Source of the DNA: Bacteroidales bacterium
Lineage (GTDB): Bacteria; Bacteroidota; Bacteroidia; Bacteroidales; UBA12077
Assembly: GCA_018334675.1 (NCBI GenBank)
Contig: JAGXLL010000005.1
Span: 50,207 to 114,206 of the forward strand
Direction: 5' to 3'
Length of the DNA stretch: 64,000 nt
The notes beneath the pieces were generated by a model. That model did no database searches, was not told where the DNA came from, and saw nothing but the letters and a program-made list of their open reading frames with translations. A program made the translations under genes and the position numbers. Shown here in pieces: positions 10,960-21,803 of the stretch. Every line of letters begins with the position of its first letter. Positions within the stretch are counted from its first letter, which is position 1.

Positions 10960-11358
10960 TTAATGTATATAACACAAGACTTCGCCGCCTACATTCTCCT
11001 TCCGGGCATCCTTATCAGTGAGCACACCCCTGGAGGTAGATATGATGGCTATTCCCAGGCCGTTCAATACACGGGGTATACCGCTGGTATCCACATATTT
11101 TCTCAGACCAGGACGGCTTACACGCCGCATCTCATGAATAGCAGGCTCTTTAGTCTTGGGATGATATTTTAATGCAATCTTAATGACATCCTGAACCTGA
11201 CCTTTCTCAAACTTATAGCTCAGTATGTATCCCTGATCATGCAGTATCTTAGTCATGTTCTTCTTCAGGTTGGACGCAGGTATCTCTACCACCTTGTGGC
11301 CGGCCATCTGAGCATTTCTTATTCTTGTCAGGTAATCTGAAATGGAATCTGTAACCAT
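10960..11358 (-). CDS. rpsH: 30S ribosomal protein S8
   Basis: The 132-residue central-domain assembly protein starts MVTDSISDYLTRIRNAQMAG and ends with the conserved GIAIISTSRGVLTDKDAR and GGEVLCYIH. In E. coli S8 also represses the spc operon by binding its mRNA; I did not find a mimic site here. Confidence 0.98.
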   Translation of the reverse strand: MVTDSISDYLTRIRNAQMAGHKVVEIPASNLKKNMTKILHDQGYILSYKFEKGQVQDVIKIALKYHPKTKEPAIHEMRRVSRPGLRKYVDTSGIPRVLNGLGIAIISTSRGVLTDKDARKENVGGEVLCYIH

Positions 11359-11381
11359 GATTCTGTATCTCCTTTAATTAT

Positions 11382-11651
11382 TTACCAACTTGCTTTTTTC
11401 ACTCCGGGAATGAGTCCTTTGGAGGCCATCTCCCTGAATGTGATGCGGCTGACTCCGAATTGTCTCATATATCCTCTGGGCCTGCCGGTGATCTGGCAAC
11501 GGTTGTGCAGACGTACCGGGCTGGAGTTGCGGGGCAGACGGCTCAGTCCGATATAATCGCCTTCAGCCTTGAGTCTAGCCCGTTTCTTGGCATATTTCTC
11601 GACCATTTTTCTTCTTTTACGCTCTCTGGCCTTCATTGACTCTTTTGACAT
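11382..11651 (-). CDS. rpsN: 30S ribosomal protein S14 (long, zinc-free form)
   Basis: The 89-residue protein is the long form without the CxxC zinc knuckles of the short S14; only one Cys is seen ([19 protein letters not shown]). The C-terminus [11 protein letters not shown] is typical. It lies between rplE and rpsH. Confidence 0.97.
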   Translation of the reverse strand: MSKESMKARERKRRKMVEKYAKKRARLKAEGDYIGLSRLPRNSSPVRLHNRCQITGRPRGYMRQFGVSRITFREMASKGLIPGVKKASW

Positions 11652-11654
11652 ATC

Positions 11655-12212
11655 TTACTGCTTTTTTAGATTTTTAAAAGGCATTCCGAATTCACGCAAC
11701 AGGGCATAACCTTCCTCATCGGTGGGGGCAGAGGTGACAAAGACAGCTTCCAGGCCAATGATCTTATGGACTTTGTCCATGTCGACTTCAGGGAAGATAA
11801 TCTGTTCTTCCAAGCCCAGGGAATAATTGCCCCGACCGTCGAAATTGCTTTCCACGCCATTGAAGTCCTTCACACGGGGCAGGGCCACGCTGATCAAACG
11901 CTCCAGAAACTCATACATGCGGTTGTGACGCAGGGTAACCTTCACACCGATGGGGGTGTCTTCACGCAACTTAAAATTGGATATGGCCTTCTTGGAGAAG
12001 GTCTTCACTGACTGTTGTCCGGCAATGGCGGTTAGTTCCTCCTGTGCGGTTTCGATCAGCTTCTTGTCCATCACGGCCTCACCTACCCCCCGGTTCAGGA
12101 CGATCTTCTGCAACTTGGGCACCTGCATGATCGATTTATAGCTGAACTCCTTCATAAGGGCAGGCACGATCTCTTCGTGGTATCTCTTCTGTAGTAGTGG
12201 TTGATGGTCCAT
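11655..12212 (-). CDS. rplE: 50S ribosomal protein L5
   Basis: The 185-residue protein binds 5S rRNA and P-site tRNA. Conserved segments include [30 protein letters not shown] and [13 protein letters not shown]. Its ATG overlaps the rplX stop codon (TAATG), suggesting coupled translation. It is followed 3 bases later by rpsN. Confidence 0.98.
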   Translation of the reverse strand: MDHQPLLQKRYHEEIVPALMKEFSYKSIMQVPKLQKIVLNRGVGEAVMDKKLIETAQEELTAIAGQQSVKTFSKKAISNFKLREDTPIGVKVTLRHNRMYEFLERLISVALPRVKDFNGVESNFDGRGNYSLGLEEQIIFPEVDMDKVHKIIGLEAVFVTSAPTDEEGYALLREFGMPFKNLKKQ

Positions 12213-12541
12213 TATTTAATCTCCTCCCCTGATTTTTTTGAGTAACGCACAAGTTTACCATTGTCATCCAACTTACGGCCAATGCGGGTGGGTTCACCGG
12301 TTCCGGGGTCCACCAACATCAGGTTGGAAATATCGACCGGCGCCTCCTTTTGGATGATCCCGCCCTGGGGATTGTCGGAATTGGGTTTGGTGTGCTTGGA
12401 AACCATATTGATTCCCTCCACCAGGGCCCGGTATTGTTTGGGATAAACCTCCAGCACACGGCCCTGTTGTCCGCGGTCTTCGCCGCTATTGACGTAAACC
12501 GTATCGCCTTTTTTAATATGTATTTTTCTCTTTTTCTGCAT
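12212..12541 (-). CDS. rplX: 50S ribosomal protein L24
   Basis: The 109-residue assembly initiator has the KOW motif at the start ([20 protein letters not shown]). Then come the conserved [20 protein letters not shown] and the C-terminal [18 protein letters not shown]. The stop overlaps the rplE start. Confidence 0.98.
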   Translation of the reverse strand: MQKKRKIHIKKGDTVYVNSGEDRGQQGRVLEVYPKQYRALVEGINMVSKHTKPNSDNPQGGIIQKEAPVDISNLMLVDPGTGEPTRIGRKLDDNGKLVRYSKKSGEEIK

Positions 12542-12554
12542 GGATCCGTTGTTT

Positions 12555-12920
12555 TTAGAGTACTTCAGGTGCTAAAGAAATGATCTTCATGTAGTTGGCT
12601 CTCAACTCACGGGGTATGGGTCCAAAGATACGGGTTCCCCGTATCTCACCCAGGTTGTTGATCAACACACAGGCGTTGTTGTCGAAGCGGATATAAGAGC
12701 CATCGGCCCGACGCACTTCCTTCCTGGTTCTCACAACCACCGCTCTGGAGACGGTACCTTTTTTCATTTCGGACGAAGGCAATGCATTTCGTACACTGAC
12801 CACAACGGTATCACCGACAGAGGCATACCTTCGGCCGCTACCCCCGAGAACCCGAATGACTTTTACAACCTTAGCGCCGCTGTTATCAGCAACATTCAGT
12901 TTACTCTCTTGTTGTACCAT
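12555..12920 (-). CDS. rplN: 50S ribosomal protein L14
   Basis: The 121-residue protein starts [20 protein letters not shown] and contains the L14 signature [20 protein letters not shown]. It forms part of the intersubunit face. Neighbours are rpsQ and rplX. Confidence 0.98.
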   Translation of the reverse strand: MVQQESKLNVADNSGAKVVKVIRVLGGSGRRYASVGDTVVVSVRNALPSSEMKKGTVSRAVVVRTRKEVRRADGSYIRFDNNACVLINNLGEIRGTRIFGPIPRELRANYMKIISLAPEVL

Positions 12921-12926
12921 TTTACT

Positions 12927-13184
12927 TTATTTAACTCTTTCAATAATTTCAACTAATCTCCAACGCTTCCGCTTGCTCAGGGGTCTTGTCTCCATGATAC
13001 GGACGGTATCCCCCTCGTTGCAATTATTGGTCTCATCGTGGGCGATGAACTTGGAACGTCGGTTAATAAATTTGGCATATTTAGGGTGCTTGACTCTTCG
13101 GTTGACCACCACCGTAATGGCTTTGTCCATCTTGTTGCTTACCACGACACCAACTTTCTCTTTCCTTAAATTTCTAGTTTCCAT
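12927..13184 (-). CDS. rpsQ: 30S ribosomal protein S17
   Basis: The 85-residue OB-fold protein starts [20 protein letters not shown] and contains [20 protein letters not shown]. It binds the 5' domain of 16S rRNA. It is followed after 6 bases by rplN. Confidence 0.98.
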   Translation of the reverse strand: METRNLRKEKVGVVVSNKMDKAITVVVNRRVKHPKYAKFINRRSKFIAHDETNNCNEGDTVRIMETRPLSKRKRWRLVEIIERVK

Positions 13185-13196
13185 TGGATTGGGTTG

Positions 13197-13406
13197 TTAT
13201 TGATTCGCTTTCTTAGCTTGTTTAAGCCGTGTATTCAACTCAGTCTTCATCCGGGCCACGTTCTTACGAGCCACTTTGATCTTGTTGGGATTATCCAGGG
13301 GCGAAACGGCGTGGTTAAGCCTCAACTGTGTCAGGTGGCTCTGCTCGGTTTCGATCCGTTCCTCGAGCTCCTTATCTGTAAATTCTCTTATCTCTGATGA
13401 TTTCAT
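13197..13406 (-). CDS. rpmC: 50S ribosomal protein L29
   Basis: The 69-residue two-helix protein starts MKSSEIREFTDKELEERIET and contains LRLNHAVSPLDNPNKIKVAR. It lies near the tunnel exit next to L23 in the ribosome. Gene order rplP-rpmC-rpsQ is conserved. Confidence 0.97.
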   Translation of the reverse strand: MKSSEIREFTDKELEERIETEQSHLTQLRLNHAVSPLDNPNKIKVARKNVARMKTELNTRLKQAKKANQ

Positions 13407-13421
13407 TGTGCTAGAAATTGT

Positions 13422-13841
13422 TTATTCCACATAATCTCTACGAACGACAAACTTGGTCTTGATGGGGAGCTTCTGCGCTGCGAGCCGCAGGGCTTCCTGA
13501 GCCACGCGTTTGGGGATACCCTCTGCTTCGATCAGGATGCGACCGGGTTTAACCGGAGCCACGAATCCTTCAGGGTCGCCTTTTCCCTTACCCATACGAA
13601 CCTCGGCAGGTTTCTTGGTGATTGGTTTATCGGGAAATATACGGATCCATATTTGTCCTTCCCGTTTCATGTAACGGGTCATGGCCTGCCGGGCGGCTTC
13701 AATCTGCTTCTGGGTAATCCATGTCTCCTGCATGGCCTTGATGCCAAAGGAACCAAACGCCAACTGGGCGCCCTTGGTGGCATTACCTTTCATTCGGCCC
13801 TTCTGCTGCCTTCTGAACTTGGTCTTTTTAGGCTGTAACAT
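13422..13841 (-). CDS. rplP: 50S ribosomal protein L16
   Basis: The 139-residue protein starts [20 protein letters not shown] and contains [20 protein letters not shown] and [18 protein letters not shown]. It is needed for A-site tRNA positioning. It lies between rpsC and rpmC. Confidence 0.98.
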   Translation of the reverse strand: MLQPKKTKFRRQQKGRMKGNATKGAQLAFGSFGIKAMQETWITQKQIEAARQAMTRYMKREGQIWIRIFPDKPITKKPAEVRMGKGKGDPEGFVAPVKPGRILIEAEGIPKRVAQEALRLAAQKLPIKTKFVVRRDYVE

Positions 13842-13858
13842 GAGTTGTGTCTTTTATA

Positions 13859-14560
13859 TTATTTTCTTTTCCTTCTGCCTTTGGATTTGCCGCCTTTACC
13901 GGTGCTGCTACCGACGGTGGGTGTCAGATCGACCTCACCGAATATTTCACCTTTGAATATCCACACCTTGATGCCGATGAGCCCCACTTTGGTCAGGGCT
14001 TCGCCCAGGGCATAGTCGATGTCGGCCCTCAGGGTATGCAGGGGCGTACGCCCTTCTTTGTATACCTCGGTGCGTGCCATTTCAGCACCACTCAGCCGGC
14101 CGGATATCTGTACCTTAACCCCTTCGGCTCCCAGTCGCATGGAACTGGCGATGGCCATCTTGATGGCGCGGCGGTAGGAGATCATACCTTCAATCTGCCG
14201 CGCGATGCCATCGGCCACCAGTCTGGCATCGAGCTCGGGACGTTTCACTTCAAAGATGTTAATCTGTACCTCTTTTTTGGTGAGCTTCTTCAGCTCTTCC
14301 TTCAGCTTGTCAACCTCTTTCCCTCCTTTTCCGATGATGATCCCGGGCCGGGCGGTATGAATGGTGATGGTGATCAGCTTAAGGGTCCGCTCAATGATGA
14401 TCTTGGAAATACTGGCCTTGGCCAGACGCGCCCGCAGATACTTGCGGATCTTGTCGTCCTCAATGAGCTTTTCTGTATAGTCCTTGCCACCATACCAGTT
14501 AGATTCCCAACCTTTGATGATTCCAAGCCTGTTGCTTATTGGATTAACTTTTTGTCCCAT
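13859..14560 (-). CDS. rpsC: 30S ribosomal protein S3
   Basis: The 233-residue protein starts [20 protein letters not shown]. It carries a KH RNA-binding motif ([20 protein letters not shown]) and the C-terminal domain ([20 protein letters not shown]) at the mRNA entry site. The tail after residue 215 is Gly/Lys/Arg rich. It follows rplV by 10 bases. Confidence 0.98.
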   Translation of the reverse strand: MGQKVNPISNRLGIIKGWESNWYGGKDYTEKLIEDDKIRKYLRARLAKASISKIIIERTLKLITITIHTARPGIIIGKGGKEVDKLKEELKKLTKKEVQINIFEVKRPELDARLVADGIARQIEGMISYRRAIKMAIASSMRLGAEGVKVQISGRLSGAEMARTEVYKEGRTPLHTLRADIDYALGEALTKVGLIGIKVWIFKGEIFGEVDLTPTVGSSTGKGGKSKGRRKRK

Positions 14561-14570
14561 CTATTGTCGA

Positions 14571-15041
14571 TTATTTTTGTGTATCGTTATTCGTTTCTTC
14601 TGATTCAGCAGCTTCCTGGGTAGCCTGTTTTTGTTGTTGCCTGGCTTCATTCTTATCTTCCAGATAAAGGGTGACATGGTTGCTCCTTTTCCGGATCAGA
14701 TGGGCCCGTCCCATGGCTTCGGGGCGGATACGCTTAAGGGTTCGGGCCTTGTCCACATAAACCTGGCTGACCACCAGATGGCTTTCTTCGATGCGTACAC
14801 CCTCGTTCTTATTTTGCCAGTTGGAGATGGCAGAAAGAACCAGCTTCTCCATATCGTTGGATGCAGCCTTATGGCTGAACCGCAGGATGTCCAGAGCTTG
14901 ATTGACCTCCAGCCCACGTATCTGATCCGCCAGCAGGCGCATTTTTCTGGGCGAGGTGGGACAAGCCTTCAATGTGGCAAAATATTGTCTTTTCTTGGCT
15001 TCCTTTCGTTGTTCCGCTCTTATGCGTTTTCTTGCACCCAT
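14571..15041 (-). CDS. rplV: 50S ribosomal protein L22 with Gln/Glu-rich tail
   Basis: Residues up to about 130 are a normal L22 ([20 protein letters not shown], then the conserved hairpin [20 protein letters not shown] that lines the exit tunnel). The last roughly 25 residues are low complexity ([18 protein letters not shown]). Total 156 residues against about 110 in E. coli. It lies between rpsS and rpsC. Confidence 0.97.
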   Translation of the reverse strand: MGARKRIRAEQRKEAKKRQYFATLKACPTSPRKMRLLADQIRGLEVNQALDILRFSHKAASNDMEKLVLSAISNWQNKNEGVRIEESHLVVSQVYVDKARTLKRIRPEAMGRAHLIRKRSNHVTLYLEDKNEARQQQKQATQEAAESEETNNDTQK

Positions 15042-15063
15042 TATGTGTGATTTTAGGGATTAA

Positions 15064-15330
15064 TTATTTCTTCTTGGTCGGATGACCTTTGTATTGTCTT
15101 GTGGGGGCAAACTCCCCCAGCTTATGGCCAACCATGTTCTCGGTCACATACACAGGTATAAACTTGTTGCCATTGTGCACGGCGACGGTATGCCCAACAA
15201 AATCCGGGGTGATCATGGATCGCCTGGACCAGGTTTTGACCACTTTCTTCTTGCCGGATTCATTCATCTCCATGATCCGCTTCTCGAGCTTAAACTCTAC
15301 AAATGGTCCTTTTTTCAGTGAACGACTCAT
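15064..15330 (-). CDS. rpsS: 30S ribosomal protein S19
   Basis: The 88-residue head protein starts [20 protein letters not shown] and ends with [20 protein letters not shown]. It works with S13 at the subunit bridge. It lies between rplB and rplV. Confidence 0.98.
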   Translation of the reverse strand: MSRSLKKGPFVEFKLEKRIMEMNESGKKKVVKTWSRRSMITPDFVGHTVAVHNGNKFIPVYVTENMVGHKLGEFAPTRQYKGHPTKKK

Positions 15331-15350
15331 ATGAAAATCAGATTATGCGT

Positions 15351-16181
15351 TTATTTGCGTTTCTTTCTTCTTTCAACAATATACCGGTTCGATTTCTTCT
15401 TGTGCTTGCGGGTCTTGTAACCTTTGGCCGGCATACCGTTTCTGCTTCTGGGTATACCACCCGAGGCTCTTCCTTCGCCACCCCCCATGGGGTGATCTAT
15501 GGGGTTCATGGCCACGCCACGTACCCTGGGCCTGCGGCCTTGCCAACGGCTTCTGCCCGCTTTGCCGGAAGAAACGATGATATGGTCGGAATTGGAAACA
15601 GTTCCAATGGTGGCCTTGCAGGTAGTTAGCACCATACGGGTTTCACCGGAAGGCAGTTTGATGTTGGCATAACGCCCTTCCCGGGAAGTAAGCTGAGCAT
15701 ATGTGCCGGCGCTGCGGGCCATCACTCCGCCGTTGCCGGGTCGAAGCTCGATGTTGTGTACGATGGTACCCAGGGGTATATCGGACAAATACAGGCTGTT
15801 GCCCACCTCAGGGGTAGCTTCCTTTCCCGACATAACGCTCTGGCCTTCTCGCAGACCGTTGGGTGCCAATATATAGCGTTTCTCGCCATCCTCATATACC
15901 ACCAGGGCAATGCGGGCAGAACGATTGGGATCGTACTCGACGCTCCTGACGGTAGCTTGCATCCCTTCCTTGTCGCGACGGAAATCAACCAGGCGATAGC
16001 GTTGCTTATGGCCTCCACCCCGATAGCGGATGGTCATATGTCCCTGGCTGTTACGGCCACCGCTCTTTTTCTTGGGCCGCAAAAGCGACTTCTCAGGCTC
16101 GCTTTTGGTAACGGTATCAAAAGCACTGACCAACTTGTGTCTTTGTCCTGGTGTTACTGGTTTAAGTTTTCTTACTGCCAT
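15351..16181 (-). CDS. rplB: 50S ribosomal protein L2
   Basis: The 276-residue protein is close to the peptidyl transferase centre. The key histidine region is intact ([18 protein letters not shown]), as are [20 protein letters not shown] and the basic C-terminus. Gene order rplW-rplB-rpsS is the S10-operon order. Confidence 0.98.
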   Translation of the reverse strand: MAVRKLKPVTPGQRHKLVSAFDTVTKSEPEKSLLRPKKKSGGRNSQGHMTIRYRGGGHKQRYRLVDFRRDKEGMQATVRSVEYDPNRSARIALVVYEDGEKRYILAPNGLREGQSVMSGKEATPEVGNSLYLSDIPLGTIVHNIELRPGNGGVMARSAGTYAQLTSREGRYANIKLPSGETRMVLTTCKATIGTVSNSDHIIVSSGKAGRSRWQGRRPRVRGVAMNPIDHPMGGGEGRASGGIPRSRNGMPAKGYKTRKHKKKSNRYIVERRKKRK

Positions 16182-16194
16182 AACTCAAGTTTTC

Positions 16195-16497
16195 CTATAT
16201 GTTGCTGTAAAAATCGATGGTATCCCCTTCCGAGAGGGTAACGACCGCCTTTTTAAAACTATTTTCTTTTCCTTTGATGATGCCGGCCCGTGTATAGCGG
16301 CTTCTGCTCTTGCCCCGATACTTCATGGTGTTGACCGATTCCACGGTCACCCCATACATCTCTTCCACGGCATTCCGGATCTGGATCTTATTCGCCTTTT
16401 TGCTCACGAGGAATCCGTATTGATTGAGATCTTCACCCTTTTCGGTCATCTTCTCGGTGATGACGGGCTTGATCAGTATGTCGTTTACTTCTGCCAT
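16195..16497 (-). CDS. rplW: 50S ribosomal protein L23
   Basis: The 100-residue protein starts MAEVNDILIKPVITEKMTEK and contains ANKIQIRNAVEEMYGVTVES. It forms the docking site for trigger factor and SRP at the tunnel exit. It lies 4 bases after rplD. Confidence 0.97.
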   Translation of the reverse strand: MAEVNDILIKPVITEKMTEKGEDLNQYGFLVSKKANKIQIRNAVEEMYGVTVESVNTMKYRGKSRSRYTRAGIIKGKENSFKKAVVTLSEGDTIDFYSNI

Positions 16498-16501
16498 AAC
16501 C

Positions 16502-17134
16502 TTATGCGCTTAAATGTTTTTCTAATGTTTCGAGCGATCCTTCGAAAAATACAACCGCCTTGGCGTTCATGATCTCATAGGTGTTGAGTTCCTGAACCGG
16601 CAATACCTGTACACCGGGTATATTACGGGAAGAAAGATACAGGTTCTTATTGGGCTGATCCATCACCATCAGCAGTTTCTGGCCGTTGATTCCCAGGTTT
16701 TTGCAGATCTCTGCAAAATTCTTGGTCCTGGGCTGTTCCATCTTAAAGGATTCGACCACCTTCACGGCCTCATCCTGTGCTTTGTAGCTGAGGGCAGAAC
16801 GACGGGCCAGTTTCTTGACCTTGCGGTTGAGTTTGAAATCGTAATCGCGGGGTCGGGGGCCAAATGTCCTACCTCCTCCACGGAAGAGAGGATTTTTGAT
16901 GCTGCCGGCCCGGGCCGTACCCGTTCCTTTCTGACGTTTTATTTTTCGTGTACTACCGGTTAATTCGCCTCTTTCCTTGGATTTGTGTGTGCCTCGGCGT
17001 TGGGCAGCCATATAACTCTTGACATCCAGATAAATGGCATGGTCGTTGGGTTCAATGCCAAAGATCTGATCGTTCAATTGAGCCTTCTTTCCGGTATCTT
17101 CGCCTGATGTATTTAAAACTGGTAACTCCATCAC
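16502..17134 (-). CDS. rplD: 50S ribosomal protein L4
   Basis: The 210-residue protein has the extended loop that reaches into the exit tunnel ([20 protein letters not shown], then [20 protein letters not shown]). In E. coli L4 represses the S10 operon; I see no obvious S10-type leader here because the transcript begins far upstream at rpsL. Its ATG overlaps the rplC stop by 4 bases. Confidence 0.98.
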   Translation of the reverse strand: MMELPVLNTSGEDTGKKAQLNDQIFGIEPNDHAIYLDVKSYMAAQRRGTHKSKERGELTGSTRKIKRQKGTGTARAGSIKNPLFRGGGRTFGPRPRDYDFKLNRKVKKLARRSALSYKAQDEAVKVVESFKMEQPRTKNFAEICKNLGINGQKLLMVMDQPNKNLYLSSRNIPGVQVLPVQELNTYEIMNAKAVVFFEGSLETLEKHLSA

Positions 17135-17748
17135 TTCTCAATAATTAAATATGAACCTCTATGACCTGGTACGGATCCTTTTAACAACAACAAATTCTGT
17201 TCGGGCATAATTTTGATTATCTGCAAATTGATAACCTTAACCCGAGTACCTCCGGCACGGCCGGCCATTCTCATACCTTTGAATACCCTGGATGGGTCGG
17301 ATGAACCGCCTACCGAACCGGGTGCACGCTCTTGATCGGCCTGACCATGTGTGCGTCCTCCAACCCCACTAAAACCATGGCGTTTGACTACACCCTGAAA
17401 ACCTTTACCCTTGGTTATTCCGGCCACATCGACCCAGGTATCGTCATTAAAAAGCTCCACGGTAATGGTATCTCCCAGCTTGTATCCGTCTTTGAATTCC
17501 CCGAATTCAGCCATCTGTACCTTCGGAGCGGTTTTAGCCTTTTTAAAATGACCCAGCAAAGGCTTGGGTGTTCGCTTTTCTTCCTTGTCGTCAAATGCGA
17601 GTTGCAAGGCAGAATATCCATCTTTCTCCTCAGTCTTCACCTGAGTAACAACACATGGTCCCGCCTCAACGACAGTGCATGGAATATTTTTTCCATCGGC
17701 ACTGAATACGGAAGTCATTCCTACTTTCTTTCCAATTAGTCCAGCCAT
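17131..17748 (-). CDS. rplC: 50S ribosomal protein L3
   Basis: The 205-residue protein starts [20 protein letters not shown]. The tip that contacts the peptidyl transferase centre, with its conserved Gln, is present ([20 protein letters not shown]). It lies between rpsJ and rplD, with a 4-base overlap with rplD. Confidence 0.98.
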   Translation of the reverse strand: MAGLIGKKVGMTSVFSADGKNIPCTVVEAGPCVVTQVKTEEKDGYSALQLAFDDKEEKRTPKPLLGHFKKAKTAPKVQMAEFGEFKDGYKLGDTITVELFNDDTWVDVAGITKGKGFQGVVKRHGFSGVGGRTHGQADQERAPGSVGGSSDPSRVFKGMRMAGRAGGTRVKVINLQIIKIMPEQNLLLLKGSVPGHRGSYLIIEK

Positions 17749-17766
17749 TCGTTACTGACTTTAAGA

Positions 17767-18072
17767 TTAAACTTTTATTTCAACCTCCACTCCACTAGGT
17801 AACTCCAGCTTCATCAACGAGTCAATCGTCTTGGGCGTTGTGCTGTAGATATCCATTAACCTTTTAAATGAGCAGAGCTGAAACTGTTCCCTAGCTTTCT
17901 TATTCACAAATGGTGAACGGTTGACAGTGAAAATGCGCTTTTGGGTCGGCAGCGGAATGGGGCCGCTAACAACAGCTCCTGTGGATTTCACAGTCTTGAC
18001 AATCTTCTCTGCACTCTTGTCCACCAGGTTGTGATCGTAAGACTTTAACTTAATTCTAATTTTCTGGCTCAT
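17767..18072 (-). CDS. rpsJ: 30S ribosomal protein S10 (NusE)
   Basis: The 101-residue protein starts [20 protein letters not shown] and contains [20 protein letters not shown]. Besides its ribosomal role it acts as NusE in antitermination. It follows fusA by 12 bases with no tuf gene between them. Confidence 0.98.
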   Translation of the reverse strand: MSQKIRIKLKSYDHNLVDKSAEKIVKTVKSTGAVVSGPIPLPTQKRIFTVNRSPFVNKKAREQFQLCSFKRLMDIYSTTPKTIDSLMKLELPSGVEVEIKV

Positions 18073-18084
18073 TATCTATAATAT

Positions 18085-20193
18085 TTATACTAACTCGATT
18101 TTACCCTTGGCTTTTTCAATGATATCCCTGGCTATTTCCTTGGGAACTTCCGCATAATGTGAAAACTCCATAGTAGAGGTTGCTCTTCCGGAGGTAATGG
18201 TCCTCAGAACGGTTACGTACCCAAATTTCTCGGCAAGAGGTACTTTCGCGCGAATAACCTTGGCGCTGCCCTTGTTCTCCATTCCCTCGACATTGCCCCG
18301 GCGCCGGTTGAAGTCGGCAATGACATCGCCCATATATTCTTCGGGTGTAACGACCTCAGCCTCCATGATGGGCTCAAGCAAGATGGGCTTGGCCTTTACG
18401 CATGCATTCTTGAATGCCATCCGGGCCACAGTTTCGAAGGCGAGCTGATCGGAATCCACCTCGTGGTAGGAACCATCGTAAAGCTCTACTTTCAGGCTGT
18501 CGACCGAATAACCCGCCAGCACACCATTATACATGGCATCTCGGAAGCCTTTCTCCACGGAAGGAATAAACTCCTTGGGTATATTGCCGCCCTTGATCTT
18601 ATTCTCAAACTGAAGACCCTTGACGTCCTCTTCGGCAGGTGAGATCTTCACATTGATCTCGGCAAATTTACCCCGTCCACCGGTCTGTTTTTTGAAGACC
18701 TCGTTATGGTCCACTTCCTGAGTGATGGCTTCTTTATAATTGACTTGCGGAGCACCCTGGTTGGCATCTACCTTAAACTCACGCTTGAGGCGATCCATAA
18801 TCACCTCCAGGTGCAACTCGCCCATACCGTTGATCACGGTTTGTCCCGACTCATCGTCGGTACGAACGGTAAAAGTGGGATCCTCCTCGGAGAGTTTGGC
18901 CAGGGCCAAGGTAAGTTTATCGTATTCTTTTTGTGTCTTGGGTTCTATGGCAACCCCTATGACAGGCTCGGGGAACTCAATGGATTCAAGCAGTATATGC
19001 TTGCTCGTATCACACAGGGTATCGCCCGTACGCAGATCCTTGAAACCTACTGCTGCACAAATATCGCCCGCCTCAATCTCCTCTTTGGGTTTCTGTTTAT
19101 TGGAATGCATCTGGTAAAGCCGGTTGACCCGATCCTTCTTCGCTGTACGCGGATTAAAAAGAGTAGACTTGGCAGTGACTTTACCTGAGTACACCCGCAT
19201 ATAGGCCAGGCGACCTACATAGGGATCGGTGGCAATCTTAAAGACCAGCGCCGCAGTGGGCTCGTTGACGTCGGGTTTGCGGTAAAGTTTCTCTTCCGTA
19301 TTGGGGTCCATTCCTTCCACAGCGCTAATATCTAAAGGACTGGGCAGGAAGGCAATGACACTGTCCAGCAAACGCTGAACACCTTTATTCTTGAAAGCAG
19401 ATCCGGCCAGTACCGGTACAATGCTCATATCTATGGTAGCCCTTCGAACGGCGTCCACCAGTTCTTCCTTGGTAATGGAATCGGGATTGTCAAAGAATTT
19501 TTCCAGCAGGGCATCATCATATTCCGCCACTGCTTCAATCAATTGACTGCGGTATTTTTCGGCTTCCTCCTTCAGCTCATCGGGTATCTCCTGGAACTCA
19601 AAGTTGGTGCCCAGGGCTTCATCATCAAACCAAACGATGGCTTTGTTCTCGATCAAATCGACTACGCCCTTGAAGGTATCGGACACACCAATGGGTATCT
19701 GAAGGGGTACCGGATTGGCTTTGAGTTTGTCCTTGATCTGGCTGACCACAGAGTAAAAATCTGCACCCTGGCGGTCCATCTTATTGACAAAAGCCAGCTT
19801 GGGTACACCATATTTATCAGCCTGATGCCAAACAGTTTCCGATTGCGGCTCCACGCCTCCTACACCGCAAAACACAGCAATGGCACCGTCCAGTACGCGC
19901 AGGGAACGCTCAACTTCTACGGTAAAGTCAACGTGTCCCGGTGTGTCGATGATGTTGATCTTATAATCAGCATCCTTATATTTCCAGAAACAAGTAGTTG
20001 CAGCAGATGTAATGGTAATTCCACGTTCCTGTTCCTGAACCATCCAGTCCATCGTTGCATCTCCATCGTGCACCTCTCCAATCTTATGGGTGATACCGGT
20101 ATAATAAAGCATCCGCTCGGTGGCGGTGGTTTTACCGGCATCAATGTGCGCCATAATCCCTATATTCCTCGTATAGTCTAATCCCTTGCTCAT
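18085..20193 (-). CDS. fusA: elongation factor G
   Basis: The 702-residue translational GTPase catalyses translocation. G-domain motifs are complete: [19 protein letters not shown] (P-loop), [15 protein letters not shown] (G3) and [10 protein letters not shown] (G4). Domains II to V follow to the C-terminus ([20 protein letters not shown]). It lies between rpsG and rpsJ. Bacteroidota often have additional EF-G paralogues, but the operon position marks this as the main copy. Confidence 0.97.
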   Translation of the reverse strand: MSKGLDYTRNIGIMAHIDAGKTTATERMLYYTGITHKIGEVHDGDATMDWMVQEQERGITITSAATTCFWKYKDADYKINIIDTPGHVDFTVEVERSLRVLDGAIAVFCGVGGVEPQSETVWHQADKYGVPKLAFVNKMDRQGADFYSVVSQIKDKLKANPVPLQIPIGVSDTFKGVVDLIENKAIVWFDDEALGTNFEFQEIPDELKEEAEKYRSQLIEAVAEYDDALLEKFFDNPDSITKEELVDAVRRATIDMSIVPVLAGSAFKNKGVQRLLDSVIAFLPSPLDISAVEGMDPNTEEKLYRKPDVNEPTAALVFKIATDPYVGRLAYMRVYSGKVTAKSTLFNPRTAKKDRVNRLYQMHSNKQKPKEEIEAGDICAAVGFKDLRTGDTLCDTSKHILLESIEFPEPVIGVAIEPKTQKEYDKLTLALAKLSEEDPTFTVRTDDESGQTVINGMGELHLEVIMDRLKREFKVDANQGAPQVNYKEAITQEVDHNEVFKKQTGGRGKFAEINVKISPAEEDVKGLQFENKIKGGNIPKEFIPSVEKGFRDAMYNGVLAGYSVDSLKVELYDGSYHEVDSDQLAFETVARMAFKNACVKAKPILLEPIMEAEVVTPEEYMGDVIADFNRRRGNVEGMENKGSAKVIRAKVPLAEKFGYVTVLRTITSGRATSTMEFSHYAEVPKEIARDIIEKAKGKIELV

Positions 20194-20258
20194 TACGCTA
20201 CAGTCTCGCTTTTCTTTATGCTACAAATTTTATATTGCTAAATAATAAAATCATCGTT

Positions 20259-20735
20259 TTAGAACCTGAAATGGGCAAAAGCCTTGTTGGCTTCAGCCAT
20301 CCGGTGGGTCTCTTCTTTGCGCTTAAAAGCTCCGCCCTCCCCATTGTATGCAGCAACAATCTCGGCGGCCAGTTTCTCCTCCATGCTTCTGCCGCTTCTT
20401 TGACGCGCGTACTTGATCATATTCTTAATGCTGATGGAAGTCTTGCGTTCATGATTTACCTCTTGGGGCACCTGAAAAGTAGCACCACCAATACGCCGGC
20501 TCTTCACCTCAACGAGCGGAGCCACATTTTCGAGGGCTTTTCTCCAAATTTCCAGGGGGCTCAGCTCTTCCTTGCTTAAACGCTCCCCCACGATGTCCAA
20601 CGTATCATAAAAAACCTTATAAGCCAAAGATTTTTTCCCGTCATACATCATATCATTGACAAACCGTGACACCAAGGCATCGTTGAACCTGGGATCGGAC
20701 AGACGCGTCTGATTATTTGTTTTATACTTCCTCAT
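20259..20735 (-). CDS. rpsG: 30S ribosomal protein S7
   Basis: The 158-residue head assembly protein contains [20 protein letters not shown] and [20 protein letters not shown], and ends [16 protein letters not shown] 65-base gap separates it from fusA, the widest inside this block. It follows rpsL. Confidence 0.98.
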   Translation of the reverse strand: MRKYKTNNQTRLSDPRFNDALVSRFVNDMMYDGKKSLAYKVFYDTLDIVGERLSKEELSPLEIWRKALENVAPLVEVKSRRIGGATFQVPQEVNHERKTSISIKNMIKYARQRSGRSMEEKLAAEIVAAYNGEGGAFKRKEETHRMAEANKAFAHFRF

Positions 20736-20753
20736 GGTATTATTGCGCTTTTA

Positions 20754-21128
20754 TTACTTTTTCGGTTTTTTGGTTCCATATTTAGACCTTCCTTGCAGCC
20801 TGCCCTCTACACCAGAGGTATCCAGGGTTCCGCGCACCAGATGGTACCTCACACCCGGCAGGTCTTTCACACGACCTCCGCGGATCAACACAACCGAGTG
20901 CTCCTGAAGGTTGTGGCCTTCACCAGGGATGTAAGCATTGACCTCTTTTCCGTTGGTCAGCCGGACCCTGGCAATCTTACGCATCGCCGAATTAGGCTTC
21001 TTGGGCGTGGTTGTATAAACCCTTGTGCACACACCACGCTTTTGCGGGCATGAATCCAGAGCAGGAGCCTTTTTCTTCTTCTCGACTTGCTTCCGCCCTT
21101 TCCTAATTAATTGCTGTATTGTTGGCAT
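20754..21128 (-). CDS. rpsL: 30S ribosomal protein S12
   Basis: The 124-residue decoding-centre protein has the conserved [20 protein letters not shown] and [20 protein letters not shown]. The lysines that are changed in classical streptomycin-resistant mutants are present, so the sequence looks wild type. It is the first gene of the long cluster; a Bacteroidota-type promoter lies just upstream. Confidence 0.98.
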   Translation of the reverse strand: MPTIQQLIRKGRKQVEKKKKAPALDSCPQKRGVCTRVYTTTPKKPNSAMRKIARVRLTNGKEVNAYIPGEGHNLQEHSVVLIRGGRVKDLPGVRYHLVRGTLDTSGVEGRLQGRSKYGTKKPKK

Positions 21129-21169
21129 ATGATCGGTTTAGTTTAATCACTGATTCCAAAATCGGTTCG

Positions 21170-21200
21170 CAAAGGTATTTTTTTTTTTACAAATACCCAA
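21170..21200 (-). promoter_or_regulatory. rpsL cluster promoter
   Basis: On the minus strand a perfect -7 box TACCTTTG (21170-21177) is preceded, 19 bases upstream, by TTGG (21197-21200), a near match to the -33 TTTG. An A/T tract lies between. Transcription would start near 21163, giving a leader of roughly 35 bases before rpsL. Confidence 0.55.
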
Positions 21201-21803
21201 TTATTTTCCAATTAATTTGCCCCGCTTGACTCATTCATCAACCCGGGGGATTCAAAGATCCGGGTTCGCACTCGTTCGCCAGCCAGCGGGAGTTATCATA
21301 TAAGACTAGATAATCCGCACCGCCATACATGAAACAATTCATGATAACGGGTGGCTTCGTTGAGCTCATTATTTATTTTCTGCGTGTTGACTTAAACCGG
21401 TGAAACGACAAGTTCCCTGCTGTTCCTGAAATACAATGCCTTTCCCTGCATAATCATCTTATCGCTACAGTTTTACAGAAATGCCGCAAAAATATAACCT
21501 TTTTCAATAAAATCATAATTTTTACCCTGGAAATTCTAATCAAATCGCTTATTTTTAAATATTTTAAAACAAAAATGCCTGCATACGGGTAAGACTCGCC
21601 TATTTAAAAAATAAAATCCCAGGTAAAAATGTTTATCATTACAACCCGTTGATAAATCATCCTATTATAGAATATAACTTGGTATCCTGTTGTAGGCAAC
21701 CTTGATGGTGGACCGGTAAAAGAAAAGATGAACATAATAAGCCGTCAAGGCAGAGGATGCCGATTCAAAAAGGCACATCAGCAGGATTGATCATTCTAAA
21801 CAT
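21201..21803. other. long spacer with multi-hairpin island, no recognised gene
   Basis: The 675-base space between rpsL and the divergent DAHP synthase gene has AT-rich ends and a more GC-rich island at about 21238-21470. The island has several inverted repeats: AACCCGG/CCGGGTT (21240-21246 with 21260-21266), GTTATCAT/ATGATAAC (about 21293-21300 with 21349-21356) and CATGAA-ACAA-TTCATG nested inside the latter. On the minus strand it has short frames of 43 codons (21369-21238, starts MSSTKPPVIMNCFMYGGA) and 21 codons (21457-21392). A perfect minus-strand -7 box TATTTTTG is at 21487-21494. From about 21500 to 21803 I see nothing but AT-rich spacer and the DAHP synthase upstream region. Confidence 0.4.

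Noticed and set aside
21238..21300. tRNA-like T-arm (GGGTTCGCACTC, GATTCAAAGATC)
   Set aside because: No cloverleaf, anticodon stem or CCA end can be drawn on either strand.
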